A stretch of DNA of 64,000 nt from Plazaster borealis (GCA_021014325.1 JAJGQC010000703.1:1-64000), one strand, 5' to 3'; positions 31,750-44,580 are shown, numbered from the stretch's first letter. The notes: generated by a model not told the origin, from the letters alone. Numbers and translations: made by a program.

Positions 31750-32184
31750 AATAGTAATAATAATAATAATAATAGTGGCTTCTTATATAGCGCACATATC
31801 CGTCACTCAGTGACGCTCAAGGCGCTTTTAACGTTCATTATTTTCCTGCAAGGTATTGTGGAGCTACGTTTTTTAAGTATGAGACCAAGTCCTTTACATA
31901 GCACCATGTAATGGTTTACAAGGTGCTGTGGCGCAATATGCTGCCGATCAAACCAGGAACACCGGGGCGAACCACTTCTCTTTTCGATAAGTTCACTGGG
32001 TTCTTTTACGTGCATTACACAACACACAGGACCTACGGCTTAACGTCCCATCCGAAGGACGAAGCATGTGGTTAAGTGTCTTGCTTAAGGACACAAGTGT
32101 CACGACTGGGATTCGAACCCACACTCTGCTGATCAGAAACACCAGAGCTTGAGTTCGGTGTTCTTATCCGCTCGGGCACGACAC
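31750..32184 (-). mobile_element. tRNA-Leu-derived SINE (family A, second copy)
   Basis: It is the reverse-orientation counterpart of 4360-4781. The minus strand reads GTGTCGTGCCCGAGCGGATA (A box), loop CTCAAGC (anticodon CAA, Leu), GGGTTCGAATCCC (B box), the body with ACGTAAAAGAACCCAGTGAA, and an (ATT)n tail at 31750-31775. The tail is followed at once by the LINE 5' side. Confidence 0.88.
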
Positions 32185-33205
32185 GCCACAGTGACACATG
32201 ATGGCTTGGATTCCATGTTGAAATGCAGTATCAGATTCACAATCCCAGTTAAAATATACGTAGTCCACTATACACAAACAGGCAAGACGAGTTACGTTAC
32301 ACACAGTACACGTACATGTACATGACGATGATACAAAGTTAAAATGGCGCCGACATGGAAATTCCCTTTTTTTTTTTTTTTTTTAATTAGTCAAAGTACA
32401 CCAAAAATATTTAAAATGTGCAAAATGCACAGTCCAGTCGAAACCTGAGGGGTTAAAAAACAAAAAGAACTGTTAAAAAAACGAAAATAGGTGGAAAAAA
32501 CTTATAAAAACGTGATCAATGTCATGGAGCAAAATTTTTCGTGGTGCTGACGCTAGCGATGCATGTCCGGTGAAGAAAAAAACATCATTTTGAAATATTG
32601 TACCTTCTTTAAAAAAACCTGTGGCAGCCAAGAAATCTATCCTAGTTTCCTTCATTCAAATTTAGCATCGATTTCCTTTGGTAGTTCCACCTACTGGCTG
32701 CAAAACTCTAAAATTGAATGAATTATTTTTGGGGCACGGGGCAAGTGAAGGGCAATGAAATTGTTTGGGGACAATCAAATGTTCAAAATGTTAACGACAA
32801 GAGTGATAACAAATCAACACAAATGGTAGTGTGGAGATTGTTTTGCTTTGTTAATAAAACAAAATACAAATATGAAGCCAAATTTATTATATTAAAAACT
32901 CATTATGTGGGTTTTTTTCCTGTTTTGTTTTTTGGGGGGTTTGGTTTTTGTTGGTTTTTTTTTTTTTTTTTTGGGGGGGACACAAGTATGGGTGCAAATT
33001 TACCCCCATTTCCAATTTACACTAACACCAATGCCTAAAATACTATGTCAAAATGCAAATCTTGCTGTTTGTTACTTTTACTCTCAAAGAACGCATTTAA
33101 TTTTATTTGGAGCAGTGAATCAATTCTATATTAAACATTTTTAAAGGATTGTTATTCCATTTTAAAAAGATATAAACAGTTAATTTGTTGATTTTGCTTT
33201 TACAG
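32185..33205. other. No gene recognised; low-complexity runs
   Basis: There is a T-run at 32367-32385, a T/G-rich stretch at 32907-32982 and AT-rich DNA. No coding exon or complete element is discernible. Confidence 0.45.
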
Positions 33206-36200
33206 AGCTAGTAAAGCTGAAGTGAGATCCACCAATCAACAAAGCAGATCTCCTGTGCACTGTACATCAACCTTGCATGCAAAATGCATTTTCTACTAAA
33301 AAAGGTAAACTCATTAACGCATGTGTTTTTCAGTGCTTTCCTGGGAGTCCCGTAAACAAAAAAACACAGGCATATTACTCAGGTGGGATTGGAACCCATG
33401 ACACCATTCTGGAGCAGATGTCTTACCACTAGACCACTTAGCTTGAAAAGGTATTCAACTTCAACATTGATTTTTCTCCAAACACACAATTTTGGCTGAG
33501 GAGCACCTTCATCACTTCGTGAAGACGAAGTCAATTGCTTCAAAATTTGTTCATTTATTGTGAAATGTTATGGAGGCAGAATTTGGCCCATTTGGCAGAT
33601 GAGCAAAATCAGTTTTTCAATTCAACATTATACTAATGTGTTTGTCTTTTTTTCCCACTCAGGTTCATACCTTGCACTGATACTTCCCAAGATATCATCC
33701 CATGCACCAAGCAGATTGTTAGCACCTACAACTCAGTGTGTCCATCTTACATACTCTAAGGTAAGTTTAGGATAACCCAGTATGATATAGTGAAGGTATA
33801 ATTCTGAATTTATGTTGAATTATATAGTAAGATAATCATGGTAGGAATTTTCAAAAATAGAATAACAACAAATTAGTTTGATGGAAAGTTGTTTTTATGT
33901 GCTTACTCTCTTTGAATCATAATAAGGCAGAACATAAGAAATGGTGGCAACAACTCTCTTGGTACAAATGACAAACTTTGCATGTTTGCTTCATACTCTG
34001 AATTCAAATTGGGTTAAACAACATACGCTGGAATTGACATTCCATTCTGCCAGTTTACCACTGGAAACCAGCAGAGGTGTTTGTGTGGTCTCCAAACTTT
34101 ATTATTGAAACAGAATTGTTTCTCTCTAGGTTTGGTTGTATTTCAAATCCAACAATTATTAACAGTCATGTGATTTGTCAGGATTTTTCACTGAGGTCTC
34201 CCTGCACCTTCAGATTTTCTTGAAAGAGGCAAACTTGCCATCACAGAGATGTTAAGACTTGCCTTTGTTATAACCAGACCTTCAGATATTAATTTGAAAT
34301 TATCCAGAGAGTCTGTAAACCTCTAATCTGTACATTCAGAGAGTTTCATTTCCACACCAAGGGGAAATTATTATCAAATTTTCAGTTGTTTTTTTTTATC
34401 ATTCAAATCTCATCCCTGCAGTAAGGTTTTACATTGACAATCTATTTGTCCTGGCGTAGGGTTATTGTTACCATCCTGACATGTTAGATGAGCAAAATCA
34501 CTGGTTCAAGTCAGTGTCCTGGCGTAGAGTTATTGTTACCATCCTGACATGTTAGACAAGCAAAATCACTGGTTCAAGTCAGTGTCGTTAATGTCTATCA
34601 TTTTATTCCACTCAGGTTCATACTTTGTGCTGGCACTTTCCAGGATATTCCATGCACCAAGCAGATTGCGCCTACAACTTAGGGTGTCCATCTTACATAC
34701 TCTAAGGTAAGTTTAGGATACCTCTGTGAGTGGAGCCTGGGGGCAAGGTTAGAGGATGGTGCCCCTTCACTCACTTTGTCTTGGAAAACCTTGACATTGT
34801 TTTTGGGGGCTGTTACATTTGAAGGTGGATACCTTAATTAGGTATAGTTGATCAGGATCACGTACTTCCATGTACAAAATATTGTCACTTTTGCCCCCCC
34901 CCCCCACTGTGGCACCCGGGCATTGTGCATTCCCTTGCAACCCCCCCCCCCCTCCCCCCAGTTAAATTTCAAGGTCATTATGGCTACAACAAAAGAAACG
35001 TTGTCCGAGTGATAACTCAAGAAGGGCTTGGCATATCAACTCCAAAATTAATGTGTGGATTGGTCTTGGGATCCCCCAGAAGCCTATTGTTTTTGGACCC
35101 CCCTACAATAAATGTCAAGGTCATTATGGCTAAAACAAAAGAACTTTTTGTCCAAGTGATAATGCAAGAAGGACTTGGCATATCAACTCCAAACTTTGGT
35201 GTGTGAATTGGTCTTCGGATCCTCCAGAAGCCTATTGTTTTTGGACCCCCTACAACAAGTTTCAAGGTCATTATGGCTATAACAATAGAAATGTTGTCCT
35301 AGTGATAACTCAAGAAAGCCTTGGCATATCAACTCCAAACTTGGTGTGTGGATTGGTCTTGGGTTCCCCCAGAAGACTATTGTTTTTGGACCCCTAAATT
35401 AAATGTAAAGGTCATTATGGCTAAAACAAAAGAAATTTTGTTCAAGTGATAACTCAAGAAGGACTTGGCATATCAACTCCAAACTTTGGTGTGTGAATTG
35501 GTATTGGGATACTCCATAAGCCTATTGTTTTTGAACCCCATTGTCAAATATCAAGGTAATTATTGCTAAAACAAAAGAACTATTGTCTAAGCAATAACTC
35601 AAGAATGAGGTTAATCTCAGCGGGACATTTGTGTTTGTCAACACACTCTTCTTTTTTTTCTGAAAAATGAATGTGTTTTTTTGCCAAACAATTAATTTGG
35701 AGACCACTCTTGATCAAAATACTCCATTTACCAGGAGCTCTAGAATATTCAAAACCAATTTAATGGAACTGCATAAACTGCACTAATGACCTTATCTGAG
35801 CTGATAAGAATACAGTCTGTGTGATGTGAGATATTTTGTGCATAATCGTTAGTGCTTATTTTGATTGCAGCAATCAAAGTAAGCAAAGGAAGTGGTCTTT
35901 AAATTTAATTTTGCCATTTTAGACAGATGTTCCATGGTTGTTTGCCCCTAGTCTGTACTTCACAATCGGTGGGCTGTCAAATTGACAATAGGGGTTCAAA
36001 GTTAGTTTTTTGTGACCATCGATGTCAGATGACAAAAATCAGTTGTTTAAATCTAACTTGTGCTAATGTCTGTGTAATTTGTTTCTCGTCAGGGTTGTAC
36101 CTTGTGCTGGCACTTCATAAATTATCATCCTGTGCACCAAGCAGACTGTTGACACCTACAACTCAAATGTGCATCTTATGCATACTATAAGGTAAAATAA

Positions 36201-37763
36201 ATTGATTTAAAATGTTTTTTCGTTACTCTCCTTGAATCAAAATAAAGTAGATCATGAGAAAAGTTCACCAAAACTCTCTTTGAATCAGGAAAGAGAACAT
36301 TATCGATAATAATGCCAAACGAACTTCTGCATGAATCAAGAAAAGGTAGATCATAAGAAATGTTGGCAAAAACTCTCTTTGAACCAGGAGAGAACATTAT
36401 TGATATTAATGACAAATCAACTTTTGCATGAATCAAGATAAAGTAGATCAAAACAAGTGTTGGCAAAAACTCTTTTGAATCGGAAAAGAAAATATTTTTG
36501 GTAATAATGTGACACCAACTTCTGCATGAATCAAGATAAGGTAGATCATAAGAAATGTTGGCAAAAATCTCTTTGAATCAGGAGAGAGAACATTATTGAC
36601 CTTAATGACAAATCAACTTCTGCATGAATCAATATAAGGTAGATCCATCAAAACTAATGTTGGCGGAAACTCTCTTTGAATCAGGAGAGAGAACATCGTT
36701 GATAATAATGAAAACCAACTTCTACATGAATCAAGATAAGGTAGATCATGAGAAATGTTGGCAAAACTTTCTTTGAATCAGGAGAGAGAACGTCGTTGGT
36801 GATGATGACAAACCAACTTTATTTTCTTTGGGGGAGGGGGTAATCTAACATTAACTTCTTACCTTGAAAGTAATTCAGATGGAAGTAATTATCTGGAGGG
36901 TTGTACTAGAATGAACTTTGTTACTAGTGAGCTTTCACATTCTAAATATTTCTTGTATTTTGATGTCTGTACTTCGACTTTGAAATATTGATGACCACAA
37001 GTAGTAACCATTTGTTTTTGTGTTTTCACCTAGTATGGTGCGTTAGCTGCAGTCAGATCACCCGGCTACTTAGTAGAGTTCCAAGGCATGCCTTGGAGTC
37101 ATCTCCAAAAGGTAAAATCAAAGCCCAGCATTAGTTATTGTGTTAAAACATTCTTAATTCTGGTGAGCTCAATGAATACATTAAGAAAGGTACAGCAAAT
37201 GTAATAATTGACAAGTTTTATGAAATACTGATGGGCTTACTGTCTTTGACTGCAGTCAACATTTGCTTACTCTCTGAATCCAGAAGAGGTACCGCATTGG
37301 CAATGTTAGCAATGAAATCTCACATTTTTGTTTGGGATTATACTCTAAATGAAACTACATCAGATACCTTGATGGAAAACTGTTTTATGCTTACCTTGAA
37401 TCAAAGTTTAATAGATGTTGGCAACATTATTTTTTGAATCAGGGAAAATTAACATTAGAAATAATGGTAAACCAGTTCGCTGTTGGTTTAAATTTGATTT
37501 CTATCATGTTAGGTATTCAAATTTATGTTAAATATTTGAATCATCAGTCTTCTGTCTCTCAGCCTCATTTTGAAAACATTAATTTGTGTCATTAAAGAAA
37601 GATGGATGTTCACTGATAGCTCTGCCAAATAATACCAGTGGACCACTGAAAAACACTTAAACACAAGGAGTTGTTATCTCAGGTTGAATTGCTGTCGGTG
37701 CTAAAACATTGATTAATGAATTTTCATCTTTGTTCATTACAGGTTGGGAGAAACAAAACCTGA
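33206..37763 (+). CDS. Candidate multi-exon transcript with triplicated exon
   Basis: Exon-like blocks with consensus GT-AG borders are 33206-33304, 33663-33760, 34616-34706, 36093-36191, 37034-37111 and 37743 onward. Blocks two to four are diverged copies of one another, including the polypyrimidine tract before and the donor after. 33663-33760 is open in one frame (ends phase 0). 37034-37111 is exactly 26 codons, open (LVEFQGMPWSHLQK). 37743 adds six codons and TGA at 37761. The other copies change length (91 and 99 nt) or contain a stop. I do not recognise the protein; it could equally be a long non-coding RNA. An AATAAA near 38396 is a plausible end. Confidence 0.4.
33331..33444 (-). mobile_element. 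tRNA-derived SINE (family C)
   Basis: The minus strand shows CTAAGTGGTCTAGTGGTAAG, B box GGGTTCCAATCCC, then TAATATGCCTGTG and a downstream GGGACTCCCAGGAAAGCACT matching the copy at 45536-45658. Confidence 0.7.
34450..34586 (+). repeat. Two-copy 68 bp tandem repeat
   Basis: TCCTGGCGTAG begins near 34450 and again near 34518. The units, ending in CACTGGTTCAAGTCAGTGTC, differ at a few bases. It lies just upstream of the second copy of the triplicated exon. Confidence 0.8.
34960..35600 (+). repeat. 146 bp tandem repeat, about 4.4 copies
   Basis: AAGGTCATTATGGCT recurs at about 34970, 35117, 35263, 35409 and (as AAGGTAATTATTGCT) 35554. Shared blocks include TGATAACTCAAGAAGG, CTTGGCATATCAACTCCAAA and CCTATTGTTTTTGGACCCC. 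Because 146 is not a multiple of three, the open frames do not keep one repeated peptide. Confidence 0.9.
36200..36815 (+). repeat. About 100 bp tandem repeat, six copies
   Basis: GCATGAATCAAGATAAGGTA or a close variant recurs about every 96-102 bp (36329, 36426, 36522, 36621, 36724). Each is followed by AAATGTTGGCAAAAACTCTC and GGAGAGAGAACATTATTGAT-like blocks. It lies between exon-like blocks four and five of the transcript above. Confidence 0.85.
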
Positions 37764-38494
37764 TAAAGTGGCCTCCTGATGCAGTGGCCTCCTGATGCAG
37801 TGACCTCTGAAATGCTCTGATCCTCAACGAGACAAAGAATCTGTTGCAGCCTTGGAACTATCAATATGTGATGGAACAAGCAGATGACAAAAAGTGATTA
37901 TTTCTACACTGAGCCTCTGGGCGAGATGAAGTAACCTTATTAGCAGCCCGAGAACCATCGTAATTTTAATTTAAGTAAACTGTTAAGAGCTAATTGTTTA
38001 GCTAAAGATGATGAAGTTACTTTCAACAAGACTGAACGATGTGAAACAAACTCTTTGAAAAGACACTTTCTTATAGATGTAAAGTTAAGAAATTTTTTTA
38101 AGTGCATTAATAGTGCAAATCAATTGAAGTCGACAACGGAGACAGTGATCTTAGAATAGCCAGCGAGTCAAGTAAAGCAGTACAGCAATTTATTCTCCTC
38201 TTTATTTTTCAATTTAAAGTGTCAGGAAGTGTCAACATTCAAAACTACTACTTTTGCTCGTTAAGCAAAGTTGGCAATCGCTTTAATTTTGACAAGCAAA
38301 TCTCTTAAGAGTGGAGTCTTCATGAATGTGTTTCAATAACAATATTGTTTTAAACTTGTCTTAACTAATTCATAAGAAAAGATTTATCTGTAAGAGAATA
38401 AAGATAAAGTGTTATTATAGTGTTATTATAGAAATTCCACTCTTGTTGATTTGCTCTAACCTCAACTGTTGTCTTGTGTACTTTACCGTCATAT

Positions 38495-38735
38495 TTTCCC
38501 ACAATGCAGCAAATTGGGTGTGTATTGTTTTTACGCAAGTTTCAGTGCACAAAATACTTTGCTAAAAGGGCATAATACAAACCCATTTGCATTGTTGAAA
38601 AACATGGTGGCCATGTTTGCTCACGATGCAACATAAATTGGGTGTGTATTATTTTTACTGAAGTTTTAATGTGCAAAATACTTTTCTAAAATTGCGTAAT
38701 ACACACCCAATTGCATTGTTGGAAAACATGGTGAC
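38495..38735. repeat. Double hairpin: two head-to-tail inverted-repeat units
   Basis: ATTGGGTGTGTATT occurs at about 38514 and 38638. The inverse AATACACACCCAATTGCAT lies at the right end and a weaker inverse at about 38575. The segment ACATGGTGGCCATGTTT in the middle is itself palindromic. Unit A (38495-38612) and unit B (38613-38735) are similar, giving a duplicated foldback element. Confidence 0.7.
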
Positions 38736-39451
38736 CTACCTGAGGGTCCATCTTATCCAGGTGGAACACTTCCCCCACCCTGTAGAAACTGACCCCTAGG
38801 TTTGGTTTTCTACAGGGCGGGAGTGGGTTCCACAGGGATATTAAAGTTATGGGCCATACATTTCTTTGGGGGGGAGGGGGGACACGCGTTGGGGTAGGTT
38901 TCACATAAAGACACAACATACAATGTACAGAGATGGGTACATTTTTCTCTTTTTTATAATAAAAAATTACAACAAAAAGAAGCAGAATTGTGATGTTCTC
39001 TGTTCAGTGAAGTTTGGTTAGATGTACTAAATGTTGTAATGTCTTACAAGACCCATGGAGGTAGATGCAAGATGCAAGACCTAATGAGCTAGACGCAATT
39101 TTTGCGTTTGTTTTAGATGCAGAAGTGCTGACCCCATCCGGCGTAAATATTCATGGAATGGTGAAATACAATCTCCAGACTATCTGGAAGACAATGGGAT
39201 TCTATAAGTTATAGTTATCCCTTTGGTATATATGACTAGTATATTGAGATAAGCATTGCCTGTTTACCTGGCAGAAACCAACTATTATCGTATATTTATA
39301 CTGTCCCAAGGGGACTGAGATGTAATTAGGGGATAATTATCTCCCAAAACCTCAAATTATTTATTCTACCTATGAGAGGGCACTGTCTTATATTTATGTA
39401 AGTATTTTTTCGACCAAGAGGGCGCTGTCTTCAAATTTGTGTAATTACTTT
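38736..39451. other. No gene recognised
   Basis: AT-rich DNA with a G-run near 38868-38881. Short direct repeats of GAGGGCGCTGTCTTCAAATT-like sequence appear at both sides of the MITE at 39452, suggesting the MITE landed in a small duplicated region. Confidence 0.4.
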
Positions 39452-39612
39452 GGCCCTTTTCGAAACGACCGGCTTCGGCTTGGATTCGGCTTCAGGCTCC
39501 GTTCTCTCGTCTGAATCCCTGAACGCATAGCACGCGTATAGTCAAAACAACTGAGGGGCCTATCTAACCTGAGCCGAATCCGAAGCCGAATCCGGTCGTT
39601 TCGAAAAGGGCC
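39452..39612. mobile_element. 161 bp MITE with perfect 21 bp inverted ends
   Basis: GGCCCTTTTCGAAACGACCG plus one base at the left is perfectly inverted at the right end. The next bases (GCTTCGGCTTGGATTCGGCT) are also largely mirrored. TTT flanks both sides. The 3 bp duplication would fit PIF/Harbinger-like elements, although TWA is the usual target. Confidence 0.8.
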
Positions 39613-39689
39613 TTTGTCTTCAAATTCGTTTAATTATTTTTCCACCAAGAGAGGGCGCTGTGTTCCCAGAAGTTGAGTATGTGCACTGC

Positions 39690-39761
39690 ACAATCTTTCT
39701 AGAAATGTCGTCTGCTCACGATGGTTTCAAATCATAATGTTTTCATCGAAAACGAATCGGT
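39690..39761 (+). other. Candidate first exon of an unidentified transcript
   Basis: The segment ends in an excellent donor (AATCG|GTAAGTAAAG). It includes an ATG at 39721 with 13 open codons. Other exon-like blocks downstream are 41408-41449 (CTCTAG acceptor, GTAAGA donor) and 45832-45997 (TTTACAG acceptor, GTAGGT donor). The spliced frame stops after four codons of the second block, so a non-coding RNA is more likely than a protein. Confidence 0.2.
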
Positions 39762-39937
39762 AAGTAAAGATTTGTTTGTTTAGTTTGTTGATTAGTTCAT
39801 CTGGAAGAAGCTTGTAGATTATTTATGTGTATCTAGATGCCGTGGGGCACAGTTTTAGCACTTGTTTTGACATCACCACAGACGAACTACAGTACTGTAA
39901 TACCATACTATTACTACAGTACAAGTACAGTACAGTC

Positions 39938-40519
39938 TTAGCCCTGGTAGGACGTCAGTCAGTGCCACTGCACTGACGTCCTGGGTATAAAGATCCTTTA
40001 CAATGCGAACAAAATTTTGAGTAACATTTTTAAATATTTTTACCTAATTTGAGAAGCTGAAACTCCATTCACTTATTCTTGTTGCCTTTAATTACACTTT
40101 TGCTGAGTTCAAAACCTATCAAATACATCCATGAATGACATTATTTCCGAAAATAAGTCCAAGTTGTGCACTGGCGCTGCGACTCCGTCGTGTTGCCGCC
40201 CCGAAGAAAAAGTGTTCAGTGTTACGGGTTAGACAGTGCCCTCTTTTGTGGACTTGGTTCCATGTCAGTTGAGGTTGTCGCAACGAATGCGTCAATTTCC
40301 ATATTTTCACAATAATGTCATCCAAGGATAAAATTGGTAATTCTGAATAGAGCAGGCGTAAGGTTCAGGACACAAGGAACATGTGAGTCACGCTTCAGCT
40401 TCCTCAAAAAGGTAAAAATATGATAAAAAATGGTTATAAATTTTGTCGCAATGCCTGAGGACCTTTATACCCTGGACCCCGCTATGCTGTATGCAACGGA
40501 GGAGTCCAACCTGGGCTAA
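39938..40519. mobile_element. 582 bp non-autonomous transposon with 8 bp TSD
   Basis: GTACAGTC occurs at 39930-39937 and 40520-40527. The ends TTAGCCCTGGTAGGAC and (inverse) TTAGCCCAGGTTGGAC form terminal repeats. Inside the left end lies a near-perfect hairpin AGGACGTCAGT...ACTGACGTCCT at 39949-39984. A second inverse block (GGGTATAAAGATCCTTTACA versus its partner near 40465) extends the symmetry. No coding region. Confidence 0.8.
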
Positions 40520-41654
40520 GTACAGTCTCACTCGCAACTCGCATCGTGATACTGAGTGATAAAGTCATTAATACATGTACTAGTACCATAGTTTAGCCCC
40601 GGGCCCAGGGACCAGGAGGATCATGATTCATAGCTACTTAGTATGGTGAAGCTTAATTAATTGTAAACTGATGATCACATAAAATTACAGTTTAAAAACT
40701 GATGACAATTGTCGATATTGTTGACGTTTATGACTGAGACTGTGAGAGTGAGTGATTGCAATTGACACTCACACTAACACTCAGTACAGTAACACAGTTC
40801 TAGGAGTACTATCACAGTCACTTTCCTGCCTGACATCAACCATTGAAAGTGTGCACCTTTGTGTCGCACCACGCACAACTCTTGCTAATGACAAAGATTA
40901 AAGTATTCCTTTTTGTTTACCTCCATGGCTCAATGAGACGCTGTTTGTTTTGAGCTTGATGTCATTATGCAAGGGTATATAAAAACTATGAACAGAGTAA
41001 GTTATGTGAGTCTGAAGACAGTATTAGGAAGTGAAAATATGGGCAATAGTTAAGCAGCCCCTACCTTCAACGGGCTACTGTGTCTCAGTTTAATCACAGA
41101 GGAAGGAAAAATTGTAGAAGTCTAAGTTTTAAAAATGCTCATGTTAGTAAGATAAGATTAGATCTGATGGTTATAATTTTACTAAGCATTTTTTTAAAAA
41201 CATTTTAAAAGGTTTGTGTCCTTTCTTAAAGTTTTTAATTTGTATTGTGTCTCTGTACTTGCTGGGACCCATGGGACACCAGTGGTTACCACTGAATGGG
41301 CCACCCAGTTGAAACAAGAAATAAATAATAAATAATAAAATGTAAGATCCCAAAACAAACAACCTCTTTTTCACTAAAATTGTTGTTGTATTTCTTCCCC
41401 TCTCTAGGAATCCTTGAAGTAACTTTGGTTTGTGTACATCATTATTGGTAAGATACTCAATAAACACGGTTTTAGCCATCACCAACCATCACCACGCAAG
41501 AAGTCCTGTACACTCCACGACTTGAAATTCTGGTGAGTTGCATCTTTTTTTGCTTCAGTGTGTGGACCGTGCTGAATCCATGCTCTTTCCCGAGCCACCC
41601 TGCCCTCACTGTTCCCAACATGTATACTCCTCCCTTCTACCACCAACCTGTCTA

Positions 41655-42535
41655 AATTGCAAACATGCCCCACTTTTCTGTCAAACTTGAACCGCCCCCA
41701 AGATGTAACCCCCTCTACCACCAGCCTGTACTTCGATCCCAAACAAGCACCCCACTTTTCTGTCAATCTTGAACCGCCCCCAGGATTTAACCCCTTTTAC
41801 TACCAGCATGTACTCCAATCCCAAACAGGCACACCACTTTTCTGTCAGACTTGAACTGCCCCCAAGATGTAACCCCCTCTACTACCAGCCTGTACTTTGA
41901 TCCCAAACAAGCACCCCACTTTTCTGTCAAACTTGAACCGCCCCAAGGATGTAACCCCTCTACTAACAGCCTGTACTCCAATCCCAAACAGGCACACCAC
42001 TTTTCTGTCAGACTTGAACCACTCCCAAGATGTAACCCCCTCTACTACCAGCCTGTACTCCAATCCCAAACAGGCACACCACTTTTCTGTCAGACTTGAA
42101 CCACTCCCAAGATGTAACCCCCTCTACTACCGGCCTGTACTTTGATCCCAAACAAGCACCCCACTTTTCTGTCAATCTTGAACCGCCCCAAGATATTACC
42201 CCCTCTACTACCAGCCTGTACTCCAATCCCAAACAGGCACGCCACTTTTCTGTCAAACTTGAACCGCCCCCAGGATGTAACCCCTTTTACTACCAGCCTG
42301 TACTCCAATCCCAAACAGGCACACCACTTTTCTGTCAGACTTGAACTGCCCCCAAGATGTAACCCCCTCTACTACCAGCCTGTACTTTGATCCCAAACAA
42401 GCACCCCACTTTTCTGTCAATCTTGAACCGCCCCCAAGGTATTACCCCCTCTACTACCAGCCTGTACTCCAATCCCAAACAAGCACACCACTTTTCTGTC
42501 AGACTTGAACCACCCCAAGACATTACCCCTCCCAC
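41655..42535 (+). repeat. 82 bp minisatellite, block 1
   Basis: CACTTTTCTGTCA recurs every 82 bp (41671, 41753, 41835, 41917 and onward), about ten to eleven units. Unit blocks include CTTGAACCGCCCC, AAGATGTAACCCC and CTACCAGCCTGTACT. Since 82 is 1 mod 3, all forward and reverse frames read through with the peptide shifting frame each unit, which explains the many false open frames. Confidence 0.93.
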
Positions 42536-42690
42536 TGTAGCCTACATGTGAATCAGTCCCAACTTGATGTTGTGAAACAAATTAACTCAATGATTTCCTG
42601 CTCCATTCCATTTTAGTTTTATTTATCTATGTCAGTAATCAAGAGTCCACTTGTCAAAGAGCATAACTGAAAAAAGCAACCAGCCTGTCC
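42536..42690 (+). repeat. Duplicated flank between minisatellite blocks
   Basis: This non-repetitive segment (for example CCAACTTGATGTTGTGAAAC and ATGATTTCCTGCTCCATTCC) recurs after block 2 at about 44583-44730. Block plus flank was therefore duplicated as one unit. Confidence 0.85.
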
Positions 42691-44580
42691 TTCAATGGAA
42701 AACATGCCCCCACTTTTCTGTCAAAATTGAACTGCCCCCAAGATGTAACCCCTCTACTACCAGCCTGTACTCCAATCCAAAACAAGCACCCCACTCTTCT
42801 GTCAATCTTGAACCGCCCCCAAGATGTAACCCCCTCTACAATCAGCCTGTACTCCGATCCAAAACAAGCACCCCACTTTTCTATTAATCTTGATCCACCC
42901 CAGGATGTAACCCCTTTTACTACCAGCCTGTACTCCAATCCCAAACAAGCACACCACTTTTCTGTCAGACTTGAACTGCCCCCAAGATGTAACCCCCTCT
43001 ACCACCAGCCTGTCCTTCAATGGAAAACATACCCTCACTTTTCTATCAATCTTGAACCGCCCCAAGATGTTACCCCCTCTACTACCAGCCTGTACTCCAA
43101 TTCCAAACAGGCACTGAGGCACACCACTTTTCTGTTAATCTTGAACCGCCCCAAGATGTAACCCCTCTACCACCAGCCTGTCCTTCAATGGAAAACATGC
43201 CCACACTTTTCTGTCAAACTATAACAGCCCCCAAGATCTAACCCTCTACTACCCGCCTGTACTCCACTCCTAAACAGGCACCCCACTTTTCTGTCACTCT
43301 TGAACCGGCACACCAGTTTTCTGTCAGACTTGAACCGCACCCAAGATGTAACCCCTCAGCTACAAGCCTGTACTTTGATCCCAAACAAGCACCCCACTTT
43401 TCTGTCAATCTTGAACCGCCCCAAGATGTAACCCCTCTACCACCAGCCTGTCCTTCAATGGAAAACATGCCCCACTTTTCTGTCAAACTTGAACCGCCCC
43501 AAGATGAAACCCTCTACTACCAGCCTGTACTCCAATCCCAAACAGGCACACCACTTTTCTGTCAATCTTGAACTGCCCCCAAGATGTAACCCCCTCTACC
43601 ACCAGCCTGTCCTTCAATGGAAAACATGCCCCCACTTTTCTGTCAAACTTGATTCGGCCCCTAGATGATACCTCCTCTACTCCGAGCCTGTTCTTCGATC
43701 CGAAACAAGCGCCCCACTTTTCTGTCAATCTTGAACCGCCCCCAGGATGTAACCCCTTTTACTACCAGCCTGTACTCCAATCCCAAACAGGCACACCACG
43801 TTTCTGTCAGACTTGAACTGCCCCCAAGATGTAACCCCCTCTACTACCAACCTGTACTTTGATCCCAAACAAGCACCCCACTTTTCTGTCAATCTTAAAC
43901 CGCCCCCAAGATATTACCCCTCTACTACCAGCCTGTACTCCAATCCCAAACAAGCACCCCACTTTTCTGTCAGACTTGAACTGCCCCCACGATGTAACCG
44001 GCTCGGCCCCCAGCCTGTCCTTCAATGGAGAACATACCCTCACTTTTCTGTCAATCTTGAACTGCCCCCAAGATGTTACCCTCTACTACCAGCCTGTACT
44101 CCAATCCCAAACAGGCACTGAGGCACACCACTTTTCTGTTAATCTTGAACTGCCCCCAGGATGTAACCCCTTTAACTACCAGCCTGTCCTTCAATGGAAA
44201 ACATGCCCCCACTTTCTGTCAAACTTGAACCGCCCCAAGATGTAACCTCCTCTACTACCAGCCTGTACTTTGATCCCAATCAAGCACCCCACTTTTCTGT
44301 CAATCTTGAACTGCCCCAAGATGCAACCCCCTCTACTACCAGCCTTTACTCCAATCCCAAACAAGCACCCCACTTTTCTGTCAATCTTGAACCGCCTCCG
44401 GGATGTAACCCCTTTTACTACCAGCCTGTACTCCAATCCCAAACAGGCACACCACGTTTCTGTCAGACTTGAACCACCCCCAAGATATTACCCCCTCTCC
44501 TACCAGCCTGTACTCTGATCCCAAACAAGCACCCCACTTTTCTGTCAAACTTGAACCACCCCCCAGATATTACCCCTTCT
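42690..44580 (+). repeat. 82 bp minisatellite, block 2
   Basis: About 23 more units of the 82 bp repeat, with more variants than block 1. There are units with CCTTCAATGGAAAACATGCC in place of CTCCAATCCCAAACAGGCAC, and an insertion GCACTGAGGCACACCA in two places (about 43110 and 44115), which marks an internal higher-order duplication. Confidence 0.92.

Noticed and set aside
34925..35397. Repeated peptide STPNLVCGLVLGSPR as a coding gene
   Set aside because: It comes from the 146 bp tandem repeat; frame shifts between units and no exon borders.
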